DNA of 64,000 nucleotides from Flavobacterium caseinilyticum (GTDB taxonomy: Bacteria; Bacteroidota; Bacteroidia; Flavobacteriales; Flavobacteriaceae), in the NCBI RefSeq assembly GCF_004349085.1, contig NZ_SMFM01000007.1:1-64000 (forward strand), written 5' to 3'. Of this stretch, positions 7,587 through 17,900 are shown in pieces; position 1 is the first letter of the stretch; every line of letters begins with the position of its first letter. The notes beneath the pieces were generated by a model, which saw only the letters and a list, made by a program, of their open reading frames with translations, was not told where the DNA came from and searched no databases. The position numbers and the translations under genes were made by a program.

Positions 7587-8942
7587 ATGAATACACAAAT
7601 AGTATCAAGTAGGTGGTTAGTTGAGAATGACAAAAGATTAGACTCTAAATCTTATTTAAATGAAGGTAGATTATCACATATAAAAATGTTGAAATCTCCT
7701 TATAGAATTGAGAAATTAAATACTTTGGCAAAAGATATTTTCAATGGTGCAAGATTCAAGAGATATTATGTTGAAAATGAAGATCATGGAATTTCGTTCA
7801 TGGGTAGTTCAGATATGCTTAAATTACATATTAATGATTTAAAAGATATATCAAAAAAATATACTAAAAACATTAATAAATTACTACTAGAAAAGGATTG
7901 GATATTAATTTCGTGTTCTGGAACTATTGGAAATACAGTATATACAAATCAAGATTTTGTAGGTAAAACGGCATCGCAACATGTTATGAGAGTGATTCCT
8001 AACAATATTGTAAAATCAGGTTTTTTGTATGCTTACTTAACATCAAAATACGGATACAGTTTTTTGACTCAAGGTACATATGGAGCAGTTATTCAACATA
8101 TAGAACCACAGCATATTAAAAATATTCCTATTGCCGTTTTTCCAGAAAATAAACAACTTTTTATACATGATTTAATAAGTGAATCTTCTAATTTAAGAGT
8201 TGAAGCAAATAACTTACTACTCAATGTTATTTCAGTTTTTGAAGATAATCTTAATAAGCCAAAAGTTTTGAAGGGATTTAAATTTGATACAATTTCTTCA
8301 AAAAAAATATTTGAATTTCATAAAAGATTTGATAGTCAGTACCATGTACTATGGAAAAGCATTAAGGAAGAATATACTGACGTTCAGTATACAAGACTAT
8401 CTGATTTAGCATCTAATATTTTTGTAGGAGGAAGAGGGAAAAGAATGTATGTTAAAAAAGGTGTTCCTTTTTTATCTTCCTCAGATATGATGCTATTTAA
8501 TCCAGTTCGTTTATGTAAAAAGGTTAGTAGTAATACTCATGGAATAAATCAAATGAAAGTTAATAAATATGACATCCTTATATCAAGATCTGGAACAGTT
8601 GGAAATACCGTTTTGGTCGGAGATAGTTTAAAAGGAGTCGCTGTTTCCGAACATGCCTTAAGGCTGATAATAGATAAAAATAAAATTTCACCAAATTATG
8701 TTTACGCATATTTAAAAACAAAAATCGGGATAAAAAAAATGGAGGCTTCGTCTTTTGGTTCTGTTATAATCACTTTGAATGAAGACTTAATAGGAAATAT
8801 TGAGATACCCATTTTTAGTATCGATATTCAAGCTTATATATGCGAAAAAATAGATTTATATCTTATGAAAATGGATTTAGCAACTATGAAGGAAAACCAA
8901 GCAATTGATTTAATCGAAAAAGAAATTGACTCATGGCAATAA
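7587..8942 (+). CDS. Restriction/modification specificity subunit (HsdS-like)
   Basis: 451 aa with two similar halves, each a target-recognition domain. FMGSSDMLK and SGTIGNTVY in the first half match FLSSSDMML and SGTVGNTVL in the second, and each half ends in a helical spacer (LISESSNLRVEANNLL; KIDLYLMKMDLATMKENQ). This is the classical pseudo-symmetric HsdS layout, so the complex probably methylates a bipartite asymmetric site. The stop overlaps the start of the next gene by 10 bp. The half-to-half similarity also makes the gene prone to domain-swapping recombination. Confidence 0.9.
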   Translation: MNTQIVSSRWLVENDKRLDSKSYLNEGRLSHIKMLKSPYRIEKLNTLAKDIFNGARFKRYYVENEDHGISFMGSSDMLKLHINDLKDISKKYTKNINKLLLEKDWILISCSGTIGNTVYTNQDFVGKTASQHVMRVIPNNIVKSGFLYAYLTSKYGYSFLTQGTYGAVIQHIEPQHIKNIPIAVFPENKQLFIHDLISESSNLRVEANNLLLNVISVFEDNLNKPKVLKGFKFDTISSKKIFEFHKRFDSQYHVLWKSIKEEYTDVQYTRLSDLASNIFVGGRGKRMYVKKGVPFLSSSDMMLFNPVRLCKKVSSNTHGINQMKVNKYDILISRSGTVGNTVLVGDSLKGVAVSEHALRLIIDKNKISPNYVYAYLKTKIGIKKMEASSFGSVIITLNEDLIGNIEIPIFSIDIQAYICEKIDLYLMKMDLATMKENQAIDLIEKEIDSWQ

Positions 8943-11900
8943 TCAAAAAACCAACCTATTTTGACTCTGTTGTTAATGCAGGCGAGCAAAAGCTACTAGA
9001 TTTTTTAGAAGTTCATCTTCCTGATGATTTCTATTTAATTCCAAATGTCGAACTAATTTCGACCAATACGAAAAACAATCTCACGCAATATTGGGAATAC
9101 GACCTTATTGTAGTAGCACCTCATGCAATCTTTAATATAGAAAATAAAGATTGGAGAGGTCGTATAGAAGGTGATGACAATGCTTGGTATTTAAACGACC
9201 AACCGCGTCGCAATCCCTTACGAACTAACCGTCAAAAATCTGCCATTTTAGCCTCTAAACTAAAAGAACATAATTTTAATTGGGGCAGAGCATGGATTCA
9301 AAATGTCGTTACACTTTCGTATGATAATTATGCAGTTCCTATAATTTCTCCTGAAGATAATAAATTAACCTTTCAATTAAACAAAAGGTTAATCAATTTT
9401 ATAACAGATGCTGATGAGCTAAATAAAAAAGAAGATGCAATTGAAGATATTCAACAACCTATTCTAAATTATCTAACAGGTCAGCAAAACCAAAGAAGAG
9501 CTGAAGAAAAAAAACGTATTTATGAGTTTGAAATTGTTAAAATATTACATCAAGAAAACAATTTTGTAGAATATTTGGCAAAACAAATTGGAGCAACTTC
9601 CTCTAATAGAAGAATAAAAGAATACGCTTTACAAGTAGTTGGCTTATCTCCTTTAGAATTAAAAAACAGAGAAGATAAAATTAAAAACCAGTACAATGCA
9701 CTCAGAAACATAAAAGGTAAACCTTTTATTCTTAATGTTGAATTTAGAATTGACGAGGAAAATCATTTATTCTACGAAATATCAGATTTCTTAGAAGAAA
9801 ACTCACTTCGTTCAGAATCAAGAATTAAAACATTTACCTTCAAAGAAAAGGTTGATATTATAAAAAATATTATGGTTGCTTTAAAAGAAGCACATAAAGA
9901 AAACATTTACCATAGAGACATTAATCCTGATAACATCTATTTAAACAGTGGTTATGCTTATCTAGGAAACTTTGGGAAATCTTATTTTATGGATCACTCT
10001 GATGAAGGCTATACAGTGATGCCAACCATCAATCAAAGTAATGCTACAGCATACCATCCATTAGAGTTAACAATAGGAGATGCTTCTATAGCATCTGACA
10101 TATACTCATTGGGTATACTAATTTATTGGCTTTTTACAGACAAAGAACCTTTTTCTTCTCCATTTGAATTAAACAATTTCGGAGGTAAATTACCGGAAAC
10201 GCTTATCCCATCTCATACAAATACAAACCTTCCTAAATGGATTGATGAAATTTGTTCAAAAACTATAATTACAGACGAGTTTCAACGTATTGATAGCATT
10301 GAAAAAATTCAGGAAATAATTGATAATGCTATAACTTTAAATACAACGAAAGGTAGTAATGATCAGGAAAAAAACGAACCATCCAAGATAATATCTTTTG
10401 AAGAAATCAAAGAAGGAAATACAATTGGTGACTTTGCTATTCACAAGGTTTTAGGTAAAGGTGGTTATTCTAAAGTTTTTAAGGTAAAGCACCGCCTACA
10501 AGATAATTTTTATACGTTAAAACTTTTTAATGAAAGTGTAAATATAAATTCGGTAAAGGATGAATATGCAGCATTAATAGAATTACACCATCACAACATT
10601 GTAAAGTTTAGATGGAATGGCGAAACACCTTCAGGACAGTTTTATACTTTGATGGAATACTTAGAAGGTGAAAATTTAAGACAATATACTTCTACAGACA
10701 TAAGTATTCCAATTCATCAAGTTTTTAACGTTGGTATAGATATACTCGCAGCATTGGTAGAAATGCAAAACAGGGAAAAACCAATAATTCACAGAGATAT
10801 AAAACCTCAAAATATCATTTGGGATAATGGAGAACGTTTTGTATTGATAGATTTTAATGTTGCTTCTACTATAAATCAAAACAAAGATTTTGTTGGTACC
10901 AATCCATATTTGGCACCAGATTTAATCGAAAGTAATTATAAAGTGAACTGGGATTTATCAGGTGATTTATTTGCTTTAGGTGTTACTCTTTTCGAATTGA
11001 TTTGCAAACAATATCCTTGGTATCCTAATAAAATGCCCATGAGAGATAGAAAAGCCAACAATCCAAAAACAATTGAGCCTCGTATTTCAAATAAATTTGC
11101 AGAATTTATTTTAAAAGCAATTGAAACAAATAAAGAGGATAGATTTAAGACTGCAGAAGAAATGTTATCGGCTTTGAAAGTTATTGAATCAAATTTATTA
11201 GAAGAAATTGCGTCAGATACAACCGAAGCAAGTTCTAGAAATAAATTATATCATACACAAATTTCCATCATTCAAGCACCTAATTTCAATCTAAAATTAC
11301 ATAATAGTAACAACACCTATGTAGATTTACATTCGGCTATAGAAAATGCTTTAGGACGTTTTAAAGTCAATATTGAAAAATACAAAACATCATTCGACTT
11401 AGGACAAAAGATTAAATTGGTTCTGAAAGTCGATGAAGAAATGATTATCAATGAGATCTTTTGGAATGGTGGTGCTCGCAATTTTAATCATGGCAATGTG
11501 GATAGGGTTTATAATGCAATTAAAGATTTATTTGAAAATAATAAAGATAAAATAAAGGCTCATAAAATTTCTGTTGAAGGAATAAATATGGTCGATTACG
11601 TCAATTCATTATATAGCCAATCCAAGTATGGAAATTTTGGAACAAGAGTAAATATCAAAACAAGTGAGTTGGATGACGAAACCTACACCCCAACAAAACT
11701 GGATAAAACTCTCTTACCTGCAATTATTGATGGTAAATATAAATTAGTAATTATTACTGGGAATGCAGGTGATGGAAAAACTGCCTTTGTAAAAAAAATT
11801 GAGCAAAATCCTTCCGTTAAAAATATTCAACATTTTGAACATAATAATGGTGCACGATTTATGATAAATGGTGTTTTTTATGAAAGTAATTATGATGGAT

Positions 11901-13393
11901 CCCAAGATGAAAAAGATATAGATAATACTGCTGTTTTGGATAAATTTTTTAATCTATTCGAAAACTTAACAAATTACAACAGAGCACCTGAAGGAAGGAT
12001 AATAGCAATTAATGAAGGTCGTTTAGTTGAGTTTTTAACGACATCAACTAAACATAAAAAATTATCAAAAAGTATTGAAGATTATTTCTACGAAGAAGGA
12101 AATGTAGATTTGCCAGATGGGATATTAGTAATAAACCTCAATCTTCGATCAGTTGTTTCAGATAATGATGAAATTGGTAGTTTATTTAAAAAACAAATAA
12201 AACAACTTACCAGAAAAGAACTTTGGAGAAATTGTGAAAGTTGTGAGATGGCAAACTCTTGTTTTATAAATTATAATGTAAAAACTTTTAACGATGATGT
12301 ATCTGGTGAGGCTGTAATTAATAGATTAGAATGGCTATTAAGAACAGTAAGCTTAAAAAGGGAATTACACATCACAATGCGTGATGTAAGATCTTTTATT
12401 GCTTTTCTCTTAACAAGAGATATTTCTTGTGAAGAAATTCCAAATTTAATAGAAAACAATAAAAATGATAATGAAAAATTATGGCAATATTATTATTTCA
12501 ATATTTCGAATCCTAAAATTATAGACTCGGGTAATAAAGACCGTCTTATCAAATTAATTAGAGAAACAGATATTGGTGAAGTTGCAATCCCAAAATTAGA
12601 TAGAGAATTGTTTTTCAATAAGCATTTTCAAAAAAATTATTTGCTGTTTGAAGATAGAAATTATAATATTTTAGAAGAATTCAATGAAGTTAAAAATTAT
12701 GTTCGAGCATTTGAGCAAGATGAAGATTATATTGAAAAAATAAGAAATAGGCAAAAAGTGTTTATTAGACATCAATTTTATGAGGGGAAATTATTGGCGC
12801 AGATAAATTCAGTAAATAATGAAAATAAAAACATAGCATTTGGCAAACCAGGATACTTACTAAGATTACCATACAAATCAGTTTACGATTTTGTAAACGT
12901 ATTAGGTAACTCTGAATTAAATGATACAATAAAAAAATCTATCTCGCGCGCAGTTTCTTTAAATGAAGGTTGTAATAATCAAGATCTAGATGAAAAAAAC
13001 TTGGTATTAGCTTCTACTGAAATTAAAGATCCTCATGGGAAATCTTTTAAACTTTTCCCTTTAGATGAATTTGACTTATTTGTAAATAAATCGGAACATC
13101 TAACTAAATATATAGAATATGAACCAGATAGTTTAATTTTTAGACATAAAAAGCATAAACATATTAGCTTAACAATATCCTTAGATTTATATGAAATGCT
13201 TCATTTCATTCAAAAAGGGTTCAGCCCATCATTGAATGACTTAAAAGGAAAATTTGTGGAACTTATAGTGTTTAAAAATTTATTAGAAAATCTTAAATAT
13301 GATGAAATTGTAGTTACTCCAAATAACAAAGAGTTCTACTCCATCAAAAAAATAGGTTCTACTAAAATAGCAATTAATAAAGTAATAATATAG
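8933..13393 (+). CDS. NERD nuclease + pseudokinase + Ser/Thr kinase + P-loop protein
   Basis: 1486 aa. Residues about 1-130 are a NERD (nuclease-related) domain with a D...ExK-like core (YDLIVVAPHAIFNIENKDW). Residues about 260-445 are a first kinase-like domain with HRDINPDN near 327, but DFG is replaced by NFG and no glycine loop is clear, so it is probably a pseudokinase. Residues about 497-760 are a second kinase with a glycine loop (LGKGGYSKVF), a Lys in FYTLKLF and HRDIKPQN near 620; its DFG is DFN. A Walker A GNAGDGKTAF sits near 942, and a CxxC-x5-C cluster near 1100. NERD-kinase fusions are known from PglW-type phage defence. It probably senses infection and phosphorylates partners in this operon. 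It overlaps the S gene by 10 bp. Confidence 0.85.
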   Translation: MAIIKKPTYFDSVVNAGEQKLLDFLEVHLPDDFYLIPNVELISTNTKNNLTQYWEYDLIVVAPHAIFNIENKDWRGRIEGDDNAWYLNDQPRRNPLRTNRQKSAILASKLKEHNFNWGRAWIQNVVTLSYDNYAVPIISPEDNKLTFQLNKRLINFITDADELNKKEDAIEDIQQPILNYLTGQQNQRRAEEKKRIYEFEIVKILHQENNFVEYLAKQIGATSSNRRIKEYALQVVGLSPLELKNREDKIKNQYNALRNIKGKPFILNVEFRIDEENHLFYEISDFLEENSLRSESRIKTFTFKEKVDIIKNIMVALKEAHKENIYHRDINPDNIYLNSGYAYLGNFGKSYFMDHSDEGYTVMPTINQSNATAYHPLELTIGDASIASDIYSLGILIYWLFTDKEPFSSPFELNNFGGKLPETLIPSHTNTNLPKWIDEICSKTIITDEFQRIDSIEKIQEIIDNAITLNTTKGSNDQEKNEPSKIISFEEIKEGNTIGDFAIHKVLGKGGYSKVFKVKHRLQDNFYTLKLFNESVNINSVKDEYAALIELHHHNIVKFRWNGETPSGQFYTLMEYLEGENLRQYTSTDISIPIHQVFNVGIDILAALVEMQNREKPIIHRDIKPQNIIWDNGERFVLIDFNVASTINQNKDFVGTNPYLAPDLIESNYKVNWDLSGDLFALGVTLFELICKQYPWYPNKMPMRDRKANNPKTIEPRISNKFAEFILKAIETNKEDRFKTAEEMLSALKVIESNLLEEIASDTTEASSRNKLYHTQISIIQAPNFNLKLHNSNNTYVDLHSAIENALGRFKVNIEKYKTSFDLGQKIKLVLKVDEEMIINEIFWNGGARNFNHGNVDRVYNAIKDLFENNKDKIKAHKISVEGINMVDYVNSLYSQSKYGNFGTRVNIKTSELDDETYTPTKLDKTLLPAIIDGKYKLVIITGNAGDGKTAFVKKIEQNPSVKNIQHFEHNNGARFMINGVFYESNYDGSQDEKDIDNTAVLDKFFNLFENLTNYNRAPEGRIIAINEGRLVEFLTTSTKHKKLSKSIEDYFYEEGNVDLPDGILVINLNLRSVVSDNDEIGSLFKKQIKQLTRKELWRNCESCEMANSCFINYNVKTFNDDVSGEAVINRLEWLLRTVSLKRELHITMRDVRSFIAFLLTRDISCEEIPNLIENNKNDNEKLWQYYYFNISNPKIIDSGNKDRLIKLIRETDIGEVAIPKLDRELFFNKHFQKNYLLFEDRNYNILEEFNEVKNYVRAFEQDEDYIEKIRNRQKVFIRHQFYEGKLLAQINSVNNENKNIAFGKPGYLLRLPYKSVYDFVNVLGNSELNDTIKKSISRAVSLNEGCNNQDLDEKNLVLASTEIKDPHGKSFKLFPLDEFDLFVNKSEHLTKYIEYEPDSLIFRHKKHKHISLTISLDLYEMLHFIQKGFSPSLNDLKGKFVELIVFKNLLENLKYDEIVVTPNNKEFYSIKKIGSTKIAINKVII

Positions 13394-13395
13394 GT

Positions 13396-14952
13396 ATGGC
13401 TATAAATTTAAATAAAGATGAAGGCATTTTTCGTAATGAATTAATATTTACAGCTGATGCCAAAGTAAACAATATTGATAGTACACTTGTAAACTTGTTT
13501 ATGCTTTTAAAGCATAATGGAGTAAGGCCTAAACAAAGAACTAGAAGAGGTGAAAACGTATTCATTGAACTTGGAAAGCTAAAAAATATATTTCAAAAAC
13601 TCGAGGAAGAAGGCGATTTATCTGGTTTCTCTGAGAACCCAGAGGCAGTTGAACTATGGTTAAGAACTAATCTAACAAATCTAGTAAATAGAGGTAATTC
13701 AGAAAAAGAAAAAGTATCTTCTTTAAGACCAATTCATCTTGAAAGTTATAGAGTTAGAAATGCACCAAACACAAGAGATTATTATAGTGCTGATCAAATC
13801 TATTTAATGTTAAGTCAAAAACCAGCAGTAAAAAATGAATTAAAAAACTTTTTGATGGAGGGTTGGGATGCGACTCAAAGTCAATTTCTTAATGGAAATA
13901 ATTTAGATGTTGATAGTTTAGGAATATTACACTTGATAAAAAACATGAATCCTGGTTTTTTAGAAAGTTCATCAGAACTTAATAAAATAAGGCCGATAAT
14001 AATGGAGCAAGCAGAACTATATTGCGATGATGTTCATAAATTATTAGTTTACAAAAATGAAATACCAAGGAATGTATTAATTGATTATCTTAAAACAATT
14101 ACATCTTTTCATTTGTCTTTATACGTGAATAAAGTAATTTATTTTTTACCAAAAATGATTGAATCAGGTAGTTTTACAATAGAAAAGGATTGGAATATTG
14201 TCGTAGATGTCACTGATAATTTTGAAAGTAAAATATCGTCAATAGCTATTGAAGATGCAGCAAAAAATTATAACGCATTATATAATTATATAAAATCTAC
14301 ATTTCAAATAAATTCTGTAATTACAAGGTATAAATTAGATAAAACAGACTCTGATTCATTAATACAAGCATTAAAAATATTAGAGGAACGGAATGAATCG
14401 TTTGATTTAAAGTTTGAAACCCATTGGGATTATATTTTTGGGAATTTCGATGCAGAAGATAAAGATTTAGTATCTGAAATGGTAAAATATGAATCTACCT
14501 ATTTTGATAGATATGTAGAACTTTTAATGAAAATAAAAGGACCGTATCAATTGAAATATTATCCTCAATTTATGGATAGTATTGCTCAAAAAAATAATGA
14601 AAGAGGGTACTTGGCACAAGGACGAAGTAAAAAACATCCAAGGAGATATGTTTTAGGAACTCGATTATTAGAAACACTAGTTCAAATTCAGGTTTTACAT
14701 TTAGAAAATGATCATTTTGTTACAAAAAGCCTATCAATAGAAGAATTGACTCAAAATTTAAGAGAAAGATACGGATTAATTATAAACGGTTTAAATGAAG
14801 AAAGGTTTAGTAATGCAGACGTGAATACAATATTAGCATTCAAAGAAAATGTAGAAGCATTTAAATATAAATTGAGACAAATAGGTTTCTATAATGATTT
14901 AAGTGATGCCTATATTCTTCAAAAAGTTAGACCAAGATATCAAATGGATTAA
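13396..14952 (+). CDS. Defence-operon protein of unknown family
   Basis: 518 aa, no family recognised. The protein is mostly helical and without a signal peptide or membrane segment. A basic stretch (GVRPKQRTRRGENVF) near residue 40 could touch nucleic acid. The central region is acidic and coiled-coil-like, and the C-terminus again basic (SKKHPRRYVLGTRLLETLVQ). It starts 2 bp after the kinase gene and is followed after 11 bp by the HerA-like ATPase, so it is very likely made in fixed ratio with them. A role as adaptor between kinase and ATPase, or as kinase substrate, is inference from position only. Confidence 0.75.
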   Translation: MAINLNKDEGIFRNELIFTADAKVNNIDSTLVNLFMLLKHNGVRPKQRTRRGENVFIELGKLKNIFQKLEEEGDLSGFSENPEAVELWLRTNLTNLVNRGNSEKEKVSSLRPIHLESYRVRNAPNTRDYYSADQIYLMLSQKPAVKNELKNFLMEGWDATQSQFLNGNNLDVDSLGILHLIKNMNPGFLESSSELNKIRPIIMEQAELYCDDVHKLLVYKNEIPRNVLIDYLKTITSFHLSLYVNKVIYFLPKMIESGSFTIEKDWNIVVDVTDNFESKISSIAIEDAAKNYNALYNYIKSTFQINSVITRYKLDKTDSDSLIQALKILEERNESFDLKFETHWDYIFGNFDAEDKDLVSEMVKYESTYFDRYVELLMKIKGPYQLKYYPQFMDSIAQKNNERGYLAQGRSKKHPRRYVLGTRLLETLVQIQVLHLENDHFVTKSLSIEELTQNLRERYGLIINGLNEERFSNADVNTILAFKENVEAFKYKLRQIGFYNDLSDAYILQKVRPRYQMD

Positions 14953-14963
14953 ATATTTGAAAA

Positions 14964-17900
14964 ATGAAAAACAACTATAGAGAAATATATTATATAAGAA
15001 TAGTAAGCTTAATAACTAAACTACACAACACTGAATTTGAAAGTGCAAAGCCAGGACACTGTATGAAAATTACAGGTCTAGGTGAAGATCAATTAAAAGT
15101 ACTTTGGAAAGAACTTAAATTTAGTTTTCCTAACATTGATATTTTTATCATTAATGAATTTGAAGAACAAGAATGCTTTATTTCAGCAACTAAATTAATA
15201 GAGTTAAGAAATAATCAAAGTAAACCTCTTTTGATATTAATTCCAGCCAATAATCGAACTGCTGCTGAAGATTCTTACGGTAACGCTACTTTTAAAGAAA
15301 TTGCTTTAGACAATATAGAAAATGAATTATTAAGAGAATTAGTATCTGACATTCCTTCTGAATTAAAAATTGTTATAAAGGCTATCGAAGACATAGTAAA
15401 GGCTTCAAAAAATAATAAATTTAATTATATATTATTTTTGATTGGGATTAAAGAGAACTCATATGACAAAATTTCATTTGGTAGACTTCTTAATTTCATT
15501 GAAATTTTACCCGATGAATTATTATTGGAGGATTATAATTTAATAAGATCAAGGCTTACTCTAAATTTGAAAAGTTGTCAGATATTATCAACTTTTAATA
15601 AAACCTTATATGAAAGAGTAGAAAGTTTAGAAATTGAAAAAGATTCTATTCAAAAGGACATTGTTGAAATGTTTAAAAAAGAAACAGAATTAAAATCTAT
15701 TTCGGACTTAGTCAATATAATTTCTAGTAGGTATTCAAATCTGTGGTTTAATCATTGGAAAATTCCAAATTTAAATTTCGAGGAAATAAAACTAAAAGTG
15801 TTAGAAGTTCGTTCAACAGATTTTGCTGAGGAAGAAGGAAGCAAAGTCTTAAAAGCCAAAGAGAATTCCAATTCTAATATAACTATACGTTTTAGAACAA
15901 CTCCACCACCAAATCAAGTAAATGATTTGAAATTCTTTAGGGTTATCTTAATGGCTGTAGACGGGTTTGCTGGCGTAGAAATAAATACGTTAAGAAAATT
16001 AGGAAATTCAAATGCTAAACAAGAATATCGTGAGGCTACTGTACAATTAAATCCAAATAATTTAGAAGAAGGTTCTTATTTTTTTAAAATAATTGCTGAA
16101 GGGGAGAATGGTAGTATTTTAAATACAAATGATGATTTTTTAAGTGACAAAGTCCAAGATGAATGGGAAAAATCTGGAAAATCTAAAGAAGCAAAACAGA
16201 ATTTAAATTATAAATTAACTTCGGATACCGAAGATTTTATATATGAAATAAATGAAAATCCAGATAAAGAAGAAAATCAAAGAAAAGATAAATTAAACAA
16301 TGTTCTTCAAGGTCACTTCAAATTTAATATTGAATTACTTAAGGATAGTGTAGAGTCAGATTTTCCAATGCCGAGTGAAACCTCAAATATTTGGTTAAAT
16401 GATGAAAAGCAAAAAACAAATTCAATATTCCATATAAATTACAGTCAGAAACATAATTATCAAATAATAGTTTCTTCAAAACTTCGTCAAATCGAGGAAG
16501 AGTTTTTAAGAAACAGTAAATCTATTGGTTATGTAAACGCTAAGATTAGTAATAATCAAACTTCATTAGGGTTTGAAAAAATTGAATTTTTACAAAGTAA
16601 TTTAAATGAAATTGCACCAAAAAAATTATTAATTGCAAGGGAAACTGTATTTAAAAAAATCTCAGAATCTAATAATAATTCAAATGGGATTTTTGAAACT
16701 GCAAATATCGCGGAGTTTAAACAAGAAATTAAAGAATATTTAGACAGATATAATAATTGGATTAATGATTTAAATAAAAAAATTAGCAAGACTGATTTTG
16801 AAGAAAGTGATAAAGAAAAACTTAAGCTTGTTTATTCAGAAATTCAGTTTTTAGATTTAGTAAAAGTTAAAACTAAGTTACCAAATAATGAAAGTGTCAG
16901 TGCAGTTTTAATATCGCCACTACATCCATTAAGACTAGCTTGGTTTTATAACTTAATTGAAGTCTTTGAAAGCTGGCATAGTAAAACTGTTAAGTATAAC
17001 GATCACGCTAAGGATTGGAGTAGATTGCAAGATATTTTTCTAGGTAAAATACATCCTAACAATAATCCATATGTATTTGTTGATCCTTCAAATTTTACTA
17101 ATTATGAATATGCTGGTGAAATGACTTTTGGGTGGGGGATTTATTTTAATATTGAAAATTTAAAAGGTAAAGACAACCTAGTGCCAGTGACTCATCAATT
17201 AAAAAATTATTATAAATCAATTCTAAATATATCTAAGGACAACTACACTGATAATGAAGTTAGTAGAGCTTTATTGGTAAAGCATCTTAAAAACTTTTTG
17301 TTCCAACATCCATACACGGATAAATTAGTTGTTAATTTATTTAATGTTGGAGATGCGGACAAATTTGCCGATGCTTTCGTGGATTTAAGTAGAATAAATG
17401 AATATTCAGATACTAAATTTGAAGTTCGTATTTTTATTGGAAACGTATCTCTCATTGAACCAGGAAACGCATTAAAAGAATTAATAAATCCCGAAACTAA
17501 TATATCAGAAGAAGCCGAATTATTTTCGCAAGCTTCGGACAATAGACTCTTTCCCAAATTAAGATTTTCTATCAATAATATCGAAGATTTTCTAATTAAT
17601 CCGGAAGAATTCAATGCTCACCTTAGTTTCTTAGTAAATCCTTTTACATCAAAAATCACATTAACAAAGCCAAATTTAGATTTTAAATCAAATTTCTTAA
17701 ATGGTTTATTTACAATAAATACTACGGAAGCATTTTTTGATAAAAAAACAGATATAATGCGTTGGATAAATTATATTGATGTAACTAAAACAAAATCAAA
17801 TCTTTCAGCATCAATTTTTACAAATTTCCAAAAAAATATTGCTTGTGCGTTAGCTTCTCATAATACAGATGCAATACCTGCAATTCAATTAGATTTAAAT

